From: Escallonia rubra
Lineage: Eukaryota; Streptophyta; Magnoliopsida; Escalloniales; Escalloniaceae
Assembly: GCA_033065855.1 (NCBI GenBank)
Contig: JAVXUO010002851.1
Location: forward strand, 62,001 to 126,000
Reading direction: 5' to 3'
Length of the DNA: 64,000 bases
The notes below the pieces were generated by a model, which worked only from the letters and a program-made list of their open reading frames with translations, was not told the origin of the DNA and ran no database searches. Made by a program: the position numbers and the translations under genes. This document shows positions 43,091 to 54,665 of the stretch, piece by piece. The stretch's first letter is position 1, and each line of letters starts with the position of its first letter.

Positions 43091-44673
43091 GGCTTGGAGT
43101 AATATCTCCGTCAGGAACTACGTTGGTCACGTTGGTCTGATTCTCTTTCCAGGGATACATGAAAAACCTTGCAAAGGCCTGACCTAATATATGTATGAAG
43201 TTCTAAGTTTGTTGTTTGTCTTGTGGTCTTTTCTGTGTTTTTTTTTTTTTTTTGTTACTACAAAAATGTGTTGTTTTTTGTAATGTTCGCCCATGGTGAG
43301 CTCTTTCGCTGAGGGACTTTATAGAACCTCAGTTTCTTAGTCTTGTTTTATTGCTTTTTATTTGTTGGTTATTGGGCTTTATTATTAAGTAAGTTCATTA
43401 TTGTTATAGATTTAGGCCTAGTAATAAATATAAACTTTATTTAATTAATGCAGTTCAATACAATGAGTGGCCCAATCCGGTTAGAATCCAGCCCAGTCAG
43501 GTGAGAGTCTACTCCAGTTGGGTAAACTACTCCTACTAGTTGAATTTAACCCTAATTAAGAGATTTTGACTTGATTTAGATGACTGAGAATTGATTTTTG
43601 ATCGATCAATGATGGATTTCAACTTCTTTAATTTAAATGTGATTTGGGGATAATTTTCAAAATCTGGTGGATCCTATATGTCTTTTAAGAGATTCTTACC
43701 GAATTAAGGAAAATTATATTCGGATAAAAATATTATTTAATTAAGGGATGAAACGGCTAGTAAACCCACCAGTAAGTTGACTTTTTCTGATCTTTGATTT
43801 AAATAATATATTCTTCTATGTCAAAGATATTAAACTAAAAAAAAGTCCTCTTTGCCATTTTTTTTAGCCTTCAAACCACTACAAATTGATTTCTTCGGCT
43901 TCAAAGTTTGTGTGTGTTGGGGGGGGGGGGTGTTCTTTCGAAAAAAATTGAACCTCTCTTTCCTAGAATTGGTGCACTATTTCTAGTGAGAATTCTGCAA
44001 AAATATTGAAAATACCTTCCACTTTCTTAGTCTTCTCACATCGTGGATCCATCCCGATGTCATCCTGAGTCGTCTAAGCAAGCACCATCTAGAGGTAGCT
44101 TTTTTATTGCTTTTCTAGATTAGATTAGGAGAGTCTAGATCATTTTCTCTCCCCGCAAACAAATCTTGGTGAAAAATCTGAAGACTTCAAAAAGAGTTTC
44201 AAGTTTTATTTGTGTTCCACTAGAAGAAGTAGTGTCAAAGACTGAGATTTAGGTCGCCTCCCATAGGGTCCGGTTAGAATTACGTGGTTTTGATTCTCGT
44301 TTGTTCAACCAGATATGTAGGGCATTTGATCCTTGTTGCCGAACTCAAACCAAATTAGGTTTAATTTAGTCTGTCCTTTAATTATTTATTTTTTGATAAA
44401 AATCACGAAAATCACATAAATAATTTACAGTCCAATTATAGTATAGTTGGTGCCTTTACTCCTACCCGATCTATAACTTAGTCTCTGAATCCGAACCTCC
44501 GGTTCCATAGGCCGAAAGCTTAAATTTGACAATCTAGAGTCGAATTAGGGTTTTCTAGTTTACCCTCATTAATTACCAAATTGACCTTAAAAACTATATG
44601 GCAACTCACAAGTTATGCCTTCTTGTGTCTAAATTTTACGAAACGGTTCGCTACGATGACCAAGAAAGTATTA
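43091..44673. other. Intergenic, no gene supported
   Basis: Poly-T at 43238-43255 and poly-G at 43920-43930; otherwise AT-rich sequence with no recognisable motif. Confidence 0.45.
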
Positions 44674-44681
44674 GGCTCATG

Positions 44682-46617
44682 TAGAGATGTCAATGGGGCG
44701 GGCTTGAGCCAGACAAGCTCGGGCCCTGCGGACTTTTCAACCGAAGGGGCCGGGCTTCCTCATGAATATGAAGGTCCAACCATAGTCCAAGCCCCTGGAC
44801 AAAAATTAAGGACCGTTTTAAAATTTTTTATTTTAGTTTTTTCAATAAACTTAAATTTATGATAAATTTCTTTATAGGCCCTCCTCCTTTAATCTGATCT
44901 TGGGAATGACTGCTTGTATTGTCCAAAAAAAGTGAAGCATGTTCAAATGTAGTTTTTATTTAATTTGTTTGAAAAATATCTACTTCTACAACGCAAACTA
45001 TTTTTTTGAGAAAAACACGTCCTAAAATGTTGAGAAAAGAGAGAGCAAAAGAAATTACCTAATCATCTGAAAAATCTTCGACGCTCGAATTGCTGATGTT
45101 CCTATCATCAATTGGTTTACCTTACTCCCGATATTGTGCATCAAGATAATCCTTCCAAAAAGTACATAACTTCGATGATTCAGGACTAAAACGACTCGTA
45201 CTGTCATCCAACACCCTCTCACTCACTGAAAAACTCGAATCTGAAGTAACTGTGGAGGCTTGCACTGACAGTACATCATGGACAAGCCAGTAGTACCTGC
45301 CGGCTTGCACTGGTAACTATTTTTCTACTCTTGGTTGTTTTGCCACTACATCATCCATAACCTTGAAATATGACCCATAACATATTTCAACCGCTCAATG
45401 ATGTACTGCACACGCAATTGAACAAAAATTCAATAATGGTTATAAAGTTGTTCAAACGACAAACTTATAAAAGTTGTGTAGATCACATCTGATCCAATTC
45501 CTATAAAGATCCGAACTATCACAATCACTATCACAACTAAAGTATTTTAAATCATACTTACATTGAGCTTGGGGTACGTCATCAAGCATAACCTTTGTAA
45601 TTCCCAACACTTAACTTTGAGCTTTGTATTGACTTCTAGACTTCTGGCAGACGTGAGGCAGGATTGCTTGATCCTTCCTCTCCACGACAACTCATTGAAT
45701 AAAGATTGTGTGTGCGTAGGAGTTTTTATGTCATCAATCGAGCTGAATTCTTGACTAAATTGCTACTCATCTTGTGAAGGTGTATATTGAATTGAAAATA
45801 AGGAATGTTTTGGTTAAAAGCCAAAAATATTGGGGGTTTATACTCACTAACGATTTCTTTTGAGATTATGGTGTTTGCTCTTAAAATTGTGGTGATCTTG
45901 TGGTCCACATTTTTGACTACGTGATTTTGGTCATCTTGAAGTAGGTATAGTTTTTAAGGTAGTTGAAAGATTTAAAAAAATGGTAAGAGTAATTATATAG
46001 CAAAAGTTTAAAAGTACTAAATATTGCTCTTTAGCCAAAATCTATCGATTAATAATTAGGGAATGCTTCTAATTGAAAATTTGAGAGGGTTGATACTTAG
46101 TACTCCGTAATAAATAAGAATGCACAAGAAAGCTTGTAGAATGTAGACAAGAGAGAGTTGTGAATTGGCGTGAAAATGTAAAGAGAATGAATCAATTCAT
46201 AAGTTTTTCAAGCCTCACAATGGACAAAAATACCCCTAAAAATAGCCGTTTATAGTTGTTGAGAGGATAAATATGTAAAAGTGCATTAAGCAGTTATTGG
46301 AACAATGTTTGACGAAAATAACGACTACTTTGAGGGGTAAGAGTGTAATTTTTTTTAAAATATGTCTGTTCGGTGGAAAGGTGGGGATCTGAATGTTTTG
46401 AATTTTTTAGGGTTGGGTTGGGGATTGGACTCGGTTCGAGCTTGGACTTAAAATGGGTCGAGCCGGCCTGGGCTATTTTTCGGGGGAAAATGGAGCCCAA
46501 TCCCGCTCTAGGCCCTAGGCCCTTAGGACAGGCCTCCGCTATTGACTTAATGTTTAAGACCGGCCCAGGCTTTTTTTGAGTTGGATCGGGCTGGCCCTGA
46601 CCCGTTTGACGCCTCTA
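44682..46617 (-). mobile_element. hAT transposon remnant
   Basis: Left end TAGAGATGTCAATGGGGCGG and the inverse of the right end, TAGAGGCGTCAAACGGGTCA, are the well-known plant hAT termini. The 8-bp flanks GGCTCATG (44674-44681) and GGCACATG (46618-46625) differ at one base. The subterminal regions are GGGC/GGCCC-rich on both sides. A hATC-domain remnant on the minus strand (45122-45310) gives the orientation. 1936 bases, internally deleted. Confidence 0.88.
45122..45310 (-). pseudogene. hAT transposase C-terminal dimerisation domain remnant
   Basis: The minus strand reads WLVHDVLSVQASTVTSDSSF followed by SVSERVLDDSTSRFSPESSK, matching the hATC core 'L..DVL.IP.STV.SESAFS...RVLD..RS.L.P'. Upstream the transposase is lost or broken; the window between here and the right end carries no other recognisable domain. 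Confidence 0.75.
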
Positions 46618-46625
46618 GGCACATG

Positions 46626-47684
46626 TAGATGAAACTATTAGTAACCAAGTAGCATCCATATTTAGATTTGCATAGGGGAGTGCACTTTGTGTTTTGTCCA
46701 AATTAGGTTCAAAGGCATAATCATTCGAAACTTCGACCTATTTCTTATGTAAAACCAAACCACTTTTTTGCTTCTTTTGAAACACAGTTTAGTACTCGTA
46801 AGTCATAAATTGGCACAACGTCTAGACCTACCTGCATTCATCATTTTATGCTACTTATAAAAATGAACACCAAAACTCTTTTTTTTTTCAATTTATGCAG
46901 CTTTGGGTAATTTATTCAAGTGGCAGTTGGCATCATGACAGAAACAATTCACTATCACAAGAATGAAGAATGTCAAAAATTACTCGACATTAATTCTATA
47001 TATTCCTAGAAGGAAAATTTTGGGCTACAACGCCTCTATATAGTACCGATGAAGGGTCTCCAATTATGTTCAATGGCTTATAATGAAAGACACTAAAGAT
47101 AACAATCACTAATCATCATTGTATATTTCATGGGAGGGTTGTAGCCCTATTGTATGGCCGGTTGTAGACTTAATGAGTATATGCTTCTTGCATTATGGGT
47201 TGAGTTGTATGTGTGCCTTGAACCGAAGATTGTTGTCTAACAGGTAGGCCGATTTTGGTTTCAAGGTATGAAAAAATTAGAACATCCTCCCACATACTCC
47301 GTTGCAGCCCCTTACCTCCCAGTTATGCATGTTCTGAAAAATCTGAACTTCTTAAACTTTGATAACTATATCGACAAAACCATGAACTCACGATTGAGAG
47401 TTATAAACCAAAAGACCTTGGGGACAAGGCAGATCGGCCCCAGGTGGGTCAGATATAGAATTGAGAAAGCTTTTCTTGCACTATTATGTTTTCTTTGGTA
47501 AAAGGTCCTTTATTATGATTGAAGATCAAACAATCATTACAAAACAAATCACCTAGTTAGCTAAAAATGGACGGAAAAAAGAACGTATCACTTCAATGAT
47601 TCAGCACTGTGGAAGCTAAATTCCAGTTCTGGCATAACTGTTTGTTGACTAGAGAGGCAACAGTTTTCTTCTAGCTTAACACAT
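46626..47684. other. Intergenic, no gene supported
   Basis: AT-rich. The phrase CATGGGAGGGTTGTAGCCCTAT with AATGGCCGGTTG occurs near 47130-47160 and again near 48570-48605 in the LTR fragment, so a small piece of LTR-like sequence is also present here. Confidence 0.45.
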
Positions 47685-48048
47685 GACATTTAATCCAAAG
47701 CTCCACTTTTTGCAAAACTTCATCAATCTTTTGCTCATGTCCAATATAAACTCTATGATTGCTCTCTTTCTAGATTCCATAAACAGTCACAACCAAAGAT
47801 AACTTGCTTAAGATTGCTTTAAATCTTTTGCCTTTGAACTTACGTATATTGAAGCAGTTGAGTCCAAGTACGTAACAAAAACTTGATTAATTTGAAACTT
47901 ATGAAGGACTTTTTTCCATAGAGCACGGTGAAAGGACAAGCCATGAACAGATAATGCATAGTTTGATGTGCTAGGAAACTTAAAGTGTGGGGTTAAGAAG
48001 GACAACTGCAGTTGCTTGCCTATTGTTAATAAGGAGGGGGAGAACTTT
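47685..48048 (-). pseudogene. LINE reverse transcriptase, C-terminal zinc-binding region, copy 1
   Basis: The minus strand carries the same 364-base segment as 49185-49552. It reads LFMACPFTVLYGKK, then FKAILSKLSLVVTVYGI, a stop where Trp is expected, and KESNHRVYIG. This is the tail of the zf-RVT domain of plant L1-type reverse transcriptases ('HLFF.C..T..VW', 'LAATVY.IWKERN.R'). The same Trp-to-stop change is in both copies, so duplication came after decay. A 5-base indel separates the copies. Confidence 0.75.
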
Positions 48049-49184
48049 GTTCACAACCTATTCTGGACCGCACCCCGGGGTCCGCTAAACGATCCCAGTG
48101 GCGCAACACGTCACCCATTTAGGGTCACATCGCTCAACTATTGCTCGGTCAAAGTGTTCCGCGCCTCGAGCGTCCGGAGGCACGAAAGTGTGCTCACCAA
48201 ATAGGGTCGGCTACCTCTTCGGGTCGGCGACCTAATGGGGTCGGCCACCCCAAGGGGGCGGCGGAAACACAGTCAGCCACTCGCAAGTCGGCCACCCCTA
48301 GCCTCGGCATCCATCGCCCTACGCTACTTATAAAAGTGACAGCGGCACTCTTTTCGCTCCAACAACAGCTTTGGGCTATCTTCAGTGGCGCGGCATCTGT
48401 CAGGCTCAATCAAATCACAAGGCTCCAGCCCTCGGGACGGGCTCGACATGAAGCCCTCGCCGGCTCAATCAAACGGGATCCAACCCTCGCGGCGGGACGG
48501 GCTCGCAACCATGAAGCCCTGGCATCAATCAAAGACACTAAGCTCAATCACTAATCATCATGGTATATTTCATGGGAGGGTTGTAGCCCTATCAATGGCC
48601 GGTTGCCAGACTTCAATGAGAGCTCCGGCTTGCAGCACAATCAACCGGAGGCTCCGGCCTTCGCAACAAGGATGGGCTTACAACCCTAAGGCCATCGCCG
48701 GCACAATCACCCGACGAACTCACAGAGGGCTCCGCTCGTAGTGCTCCGGCACGAGGACCCCTCGCCACGGACTCTGAGTATCAAGCTGTGAGCATGTGCG
48801 CCCATGTTACCATTGATCATCGACACCGCGAGGGCAATGAACCGCGAGTCACTCCGGGACGGGAGCAGGTCTTCGGAGGGCATCGTGTCCAGCACGTCTG
48901 GCAGTGGGCTGCAGGGGTAACCCTCACCGCTGCCAGGATCTCGGCGCGTCTCTTGACGCATCTTGTGGGATTCAGTAAGGGCTTGGACTGGAGGCTGGGG
49001 CAACGGGCTACTCTGACCATGCTACCGCAGTGTGGTCAGTCTTCTCAGACAGGCAGAGGGACGCTGCAAGGGTAGGACGACACGAACTCGGGGACCGGCA
49101 ATTCGACGGATAATCAAGACTGCGAGACCCCATACGGCGACGTGTCACTCCCGGAGGACGACCCGTGTCGGCTGATGAACACGC
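48048..49184 (+). mobile_element. LTR fragment of the gag-only element family (3' part missing)
   Basis: Begins TGTTCACAACCTATTCTGG, matching the LTR start at 7401 and 14398, and carries the family's GGTCGGC(G/C)ACC words near 48210-48290 and the CGGGAGCAGGTCTTCGGAGG segment seen at 9282 and 16146. It stops at 49184, before the TATA box and the GGCATCA end. The flanks are a direct repeat of LINE sequence, not a 5-bp duplication. It is closest to the inverted fragment at 3430-4827. Confidence 0.8.
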
Positions 49185-50260
49185 GACATTTGTCCAAAGC
49201 TCCACTTTTAGCAAAACTTCATCAATCTTTTGCTCATGTCCAATATAAACTCTATGATTGCTCTCCTTCTAGATTCCATAAACAGTCACAACCAAAGATA
49301 ACTTGCTTAAGACTGCTTTAAATCTTTTGCCTTTGAACTTACAGATCGTATATTGAAGCAGTTGAGTCCAAGTACGTAACAAAAACTTGATTATTTTGAA
49401 GCTTATGAAGGACTTTTTTCCATAGAGCACGGTGAAAGGACAAGCCATGAACAGATAATGCATAGTTTGATGTGCTAGGAAACTTAAAGTGTGGGGTTAA
49501 GAAGGACAACTGCAGTTGCTTGCCTATTGTTAATAAGGAGGGGGAGAACTTTTTGCATCCTTTTACATAGCATTTTGGAAATACATTAGTAGACCATATT
49601 GCAGCATGCAATGGGTCTAAAATCTTTCATAGTATTCGGCACAAGGACCTTAAGGATTAAGGTAAGTGCAATACTGTTGAAGATTTTAGTAGGTTCACCG
49701 GCAGTGAAGGACAAAACTGCTTTTTTTACATCAGAGCCAACCAAGTCTCAATTTTAATGATAGAACTTTGCACTGTAACCATCAGGGCCTGGAGCTTTAT
49801 TTGCTTTGAAGGAGAAAATGGTATATTTGACATCATTCTCTGTAAATCTGCTCACCAAGAAATCTTGTTAACTTTGAGAGAGTTTTTTTATTCATGATTT
49901 AGTGTAAGGTGGATCTTGTATTATTACTAGTTGGTTGAGAAGATGCAAGAAAAGTAGACGAGTAACTAATCGTTTCTTCCTGGACTTATTTTCTCTCCAA
50001 CAATACGAGCCCCTTCAATAGATTGATGGAAAAAAGAAACTTGGTATAAGCTACATTTGTTATGAAAATAAGCAGCATTCACATCCCCTAATTTTATGTC
50101 TTTGGCCTTTGCTTTCTGGCCGATAAAAGCATTCTTCAGCTTTGACAAGTCATAATAGTGTGAACCAGAGTATATTTCTTGTTGGATAGCCTTCAACTCC
50201 TGAAATTTAGTAGCAATTCTGCTAGATATTTCCTATTCAGATTTCTAAGTTTTTGGTTTA
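49185..50260 (-). pseudogene. L1-type LINE reverse transcriptase remnant
   Basis: Reading the minus strand from 50.26 kb down: LKAIQQEIYSGSHYYDLSKL, KLGDVNAAYFHNKCS (the 'GD.NT.FFH' motif between endonuclease and RT), then at about 49790 FKANKAPGPDGYSAKFYH, the RT-1 'KAPGPDGF' motif. The catalytic middle is largely deleted. It then reaches the zf-RVT tail (YLFMACPFTVLYGKK, KGKRFKAVLSKLSLVVTVYGI, stop, KESNHRVYIG) at 49185-49463. Multiple frameshifts and stops; not functional. Plants carry many such L1 remnants. The last 368 bases are duplicated at 47685-48048. Confidence 0.8.
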
Positions 50261-50560
50261 GAGCACACATCGCATCCCCGCAGTTCTATCTCCCAAGATT
50301 ATATGAGAATATGCTTGAAGGAAGAATGATGCATCTATAAATAAAATAATTTAAAAGGCTTTTTACACACATGGTTGGTTTGAAGGTCAATGACAATTAG
50401 CATACCATGATCTTATAATGCAAGTTCACAAGCTTCAACCTCAGAGATAGGAAATCGTTCAAGCCAACAAGTGTTATATAGAACTCTATTAATTATGCTT
50501 AAAATTATTCCGCCATCTACTCTCTTATTGCACCAAGTGTAAAAATGCCTTTGGTACACA
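50261..50560. other. Nothing recognised
   Basis: Possibly more decayed LINE sequence; no motif seen. Confidence 0.4.
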
Positions 50561-50717
50561 TAACTACTTATAAAGACATGTTTGATTTCATAATTTAAGT
50601 TTAAATTAAAAAATATTGACAATAAACAATTCAATATCAAGCTTGATTTTTTTAACAAATTTCACATTATTAATTTTATTTTGCACGCACATGATGTGTG
50701 CCATGTTGGTTAGTCTA

Positions 50718-51110
50718 TCTATACTATTTATAAATAGCATAATAATTCTGGTGTAACACATCTTTTACTGTTACATAACTACATATCTGTAATAGTGACA
50801 TGTGGCATTCTATCTATACATCTATACAATATATAAAGAGAATACTCGTTTTGGTGTGATACATCTTTTAGTGTTAGATAACTACCTACCAATAATGGTG
50901 ATATGTAATATTCTAATAAAAAATTTAAAAAGCGACACATAATACAAATTTTAAATAGCAAATAACTACCTATAAGGATATCTTTTTAATTTTGAATGTA
51001 TAATATCAAATGTGATAATAAATGCTAATACACCATACTTGATTTTTTTAACAGCTGTCATATTATTAACTTAATTTCTACACCCACAACGCGTGTGTCA
51101 CAGTCACTAG
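50718..51110. mobile_element. Possible Helitron-like element
   Basis: Begins TCTATACTATTTATAAATAG after an A (50717) and ends ACGCGTGTGTCACAGTCACT followed by AG, then T (51111). A 5' TC, 3' CTAG, A/T flanks and a CACGCGTGTG hairpin near the end fit a short non-autonomous Helitron. A second start-like copy (TCTATACAATATATAAAGAG) lies at about 50818, and an older end-like copy lies upstream at 50640-50713, so the ends occur in tandem. Confidence 0.45.
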
Positions 51111-51176
51111 TCTACATATCTATACTATATACAGGGGGGCGATCCACATCTACCAGTGGGGAAGTAGCCACCACCC

Positions 51177-52586
51177 TGTAGGTCCCTAAATACACCTAGA
51201 GATGGGGGGGGGGGGGGAGAGGGGAATAGGTGTTTACAGCTTTAGGTAGAAATTTAAACTTTAGCTAACAAGATAATAGCAATCACAGATCGACACAAAG
51301 ATTTATACTGGTTCGGCCCCACCTGCCTACGTCCAGTCCCTTAGCACTCCACACAAGGAAGACCTACTTGAGTCTTCTACTAAACAGCTAGCTTCAGGTG
51401 CTAGCTCAAACCTCAGTACAGTTTCGAAACCTCTTCAAGGTTTCCAACAATTATAAGTGAAATGAAGATTTACAACTGAAATACAATTCACACCACTCAA
51501 AGAGTAGATATTACAATGAAAACAAATGAGCTAAGCTTTCTTAGGTGGGAAGATCTGAATCTTAAAGAACTTAACCAAGAAGCTTCTTTGACAAGATCTC
51601 AAACAAAGAAATCACTCAAAGAATTGTGTAAAGATGTATAAATATATTGAGAGAGCTTTTTGAGTGATTAGAGATATTTTAAGAGATCTAAAAAGTTAGC
51701 AATAAACTCTCTAAGGGTCCTTTTTATACTTGTAAGAATATGATAGTTGAAACGTATTTAAAGGGATAAGACATAGGTTATTTTAAAAGAAATAATTCGA
51801 ACGAATGTTTAAAATCATTCGGAGGAATTTCATTCAAGAAGTGTTAAGTTACCTCTGAAGGATTTGATCGAATGAATGCAAGATTCGTTCGAATGAAAAA
51901 GGTGAACAAGAAATATTTGATCGAATGAAAACATTATTCATTCGGATGAAAAAGATGAACAATAACTATTTGATCAAATGAAAACAGTATTCATTCGATA
52001 AAAAAGATGAACAAGAAATATTTGGTCAAATGAAAATAATATTCATTTGAAATATTTGATCAAAAAGATTCGATCAAAAAGATGAACAATAAAGATTTGA
52101 TCAAATGAAAGCACTATTCATTCGGATGAAAAAACATGAACAAGAAATATTTGATCAAATGAAAGCACTATTCGTTCGGATGAAAATGTGTCATTCGAAT
52201 GAAAATGTGTCATTTGAATGAAAATTAAGTTCCTTCAAATAGAAACCTTTTAAGCAATAAAAACGAAGTTTTTGAAAAAAAAAACATTTGAATGAAAAGA
52301 GTACCCTTTGAATGAAAAGCCATTTTCCAACCCAAAAACAGAATCTGAAGAATTCAATCGAATGAAAGACACAATTCTTCTCGGTTTTGTCCCTTTTTTG
52401 ATTTTATGTTAGATCTTTAAGAAAACTTAGAAAATAATAACTTAGTCTAAGTCTAAAGTCTTCATCCAATGAGATGTCCACACTTTGATATTTCCTGAAA
52501 AGCATGCTTAATAACACTGTTAGATTAATCATTGAGCACTAATCTTGAAATCATCAAAATAAAAAATCTAGACCGTTAGGTCAACA
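51177..52586 (-). repeat. 3' LTR of a Ty1/copia element
   Basis: On the minus strand the LTR begins TGTTGACCTAACGGTCTAGA at 52586, right after an AAAAAAAGGGAAGAT purine tract. It ends near 51177 (inverse of TGTAGGTCCC). The lower-coordinate part holds the phrase ACTGGTTCGGCCCCACCTGC and CTACGTCCAGTCC, typical of SIRE/Maximus-type LTRs. A G-run lies at 51207-51219. The lower border is an estimate. Confidence 0.65.
51780..52390. repeat. Diverged TTTGATC(G/A)AATGAAA repeats in the copia LTR
   Basis: Variants of ATTTGATCAAATGAAA and ATTCATTCGGATGAAAA recur about ten times at spacings of 30-60 bases. The words are themselves partly palindromic (TTCGAATGAA). Confidence 0.75.
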
Positions 52587-52602
52587 ATCTTCCCTTTTTT
52601 TA
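52587..52602 (-). other. Polypurine tract of the copia element
   Basis: AAAAAAAGGGAAGAT on the minus strand stands directly before the LTR start. Confidence 0.6.
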
Positions 52603-52920
52603 TGATGACAATACATTAATCTAACATATCAAAACATACTCCCCCTGAAAAAAAGCTGTGAATAATTTAAACAAGACTAAACATAAATATATATCATGAG
52701 CTACGATATCCAATATATATCCAAAAGATGATGCTACAAAAGTTAGCCCATATAAAATTACAATTTTCTCCCCCTTTGTCAACACAAAAAGAGGGAAACT
52801 ACCACATAAGAAAATTAGAAAACTAAAACTATGGAGGCAGAGAAAGATCCGAGGTGGGAATTTCAACAATTTCAATTGAGAAGAAGATAAACATAGATTA
52901 AAATTACAATAAGGAGTAAA

Positions 52921-54640
52921 TTAACTCAAATCACACATTCCAAGGCGACGACGCAGATTGCAGAAACTCGCTTCAGCTAATGATTTTATAAAAATGTCTA
53001 CGAGCTGATCTTCCGAATCTACTTTCTTGAGTTCTATCAATCCTTTCTGAATGTTTTCTCTAAAAAAGTGGTGACGGATATCGATGTGCTTTGTGCGAGA
53101 GTATTGAACATGATTTTTACTAATATTAATAGGACTACTACTATCGCACATGATAGGAATATTATCTAAGGAAACACCAGAGTCCCGTAAAGTTTGACGC
53201 ATCCACAACAATTACCAGCTGCAACATATTCCGCCTCAGCGGTAAATAGCGCCACATATGTCTGTTTCTTACTATGCCAGGACACAAGCGATTCACCAAG
53301 GAATTGACAAATACCACTGGTACTTTTACGATCAACTAGACATCTAGCGTAATCGGAATCAGAAAACCCAACTAAATCAAAAGAAGAATTTTACGGATAC
53401 CAAAGTCTCAAATTTATAGTCCCATATAAATATTTAAATATGCATTTGACTGCGATAAGATGGATTCTTGAGGACAAGCTTGAAAACGGGCACATATACA
53501 TACGTTAAACATGATATCAGGCCTAGAAGCGGTAAGATATAACGAACTATCAATCTTGCCACGAAAGATTTTGTGATCGACATCTTTACCATTTTCATTT
53601 TTAACAAGATTTACGCTAGGAGAGATAGGAGTACCTATATGTTTAGCATTATCCATAGCAAACCTTTTTAAAAGCTCACGTGTGTACTTCGATTGATTGA
53701 TGAAGATTCCTTCTTTTGATTGCTTGATTTGAAGGCCGAGGAAAAAAGTGAGTTCTCCCATCATACTCATCTTGAATTCCCTGCGTATATTCTCGGCAAA
53801 TTTTTGGCACAGATTATCGTTAGTGGCTCCAAAAATGATATCATCAACATAGATTTGGACAATAAGAATATGCGAACTTCTTGATTTGGTAAAGAGAGTG
53901 GTATCAACTTTGCCACGAGAGAATCCATGATCAATGAGAAAGCTACTGGGAAGATCGTACCAAGCTCGAGGAGCTTGTTTAAGACCACATAAAGCTTTTT
54001 TCAATTCAAAAACATGATTGGGGTATTTTTCGTTTTTAAAATGGGAGGTTGTTTAACAAAAATTTCCTCCTAAATGACCCCATTCAAAAAGGAACTTTTC
54101 ACGTCCATTTGATAAAGTTTGAAATTCATATGACATGAAAATGCCAAAACATTCGGATAGCTTTATGTCGAGCAACAAGGGCAAAAGTTTTGTCAAAATC
54201 GACCCCTTCAACTTGATTATATCCTTGAGCTACTAATCTAGCCATGTTTCGAACAATAAGGCCATCTTTATCAAGTTTGTTTCGAAAAACTCGCTTGGTA
54301 CCAATAACCTTTTGTTGAACCGGAGGCGGGACTAGAGTCCAAACATTGCTTCTTTCAAATTGATTCAATTCTTCTTGCATGGCAAGGATCCACCCAACAT
54401 TTTTTAGAGTCTCATGAATAATTTTAGGCTTAATTTGAGAGAGAAAAGCAAAACCGGCACATAAACGATTTACGGAAGATCGAGTAGTTACCCCCCGTTC
54501 AACATTACCAATTACTTGCTCCTTTGGGTGGTTGGAGGAGTATCTCAAGCTCTTAGGAAGAGGTTGAGTTTCATCATTTGTTTTTTCGAATGAATTTGTA
54601 TTGCTTCCTTCATTTGTTGAAATATCTAATTTATTGAAGC
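52921..54640 (-). pseudogene. pol: Ty1/copia pol, reverse transcriptase and RNase H part
   Basis: In order on the minus strand: GVTTRSSVNRLCAGFAFLSQ and WILAMQEELNQFERSNVW (start of the copia RT region, 54.5-54.1 kb); KALCGLKQAPRAWYDLP and the active-site IYVDDIIFGAT (53.4-54.0 kb); then in another frame FSDSDYARCLVDRKSTSGIC and FTAEAEYVAAG (RNase H); and finally MCDSSSPINISKNHVQYSRT with KHIDIRHHFFRE ending at 52921. Domain order and wording fit the SIRE/Maximus lineage. At least three frame changes and some stops break it. Gag, protease and integrase are missing because Ty3/gypsy LTR sequence begins at 54666. Confidence 0.88.
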
Positions 54641-54665
54641 TGAGGGGGAGAATCTCGCTAACTAA

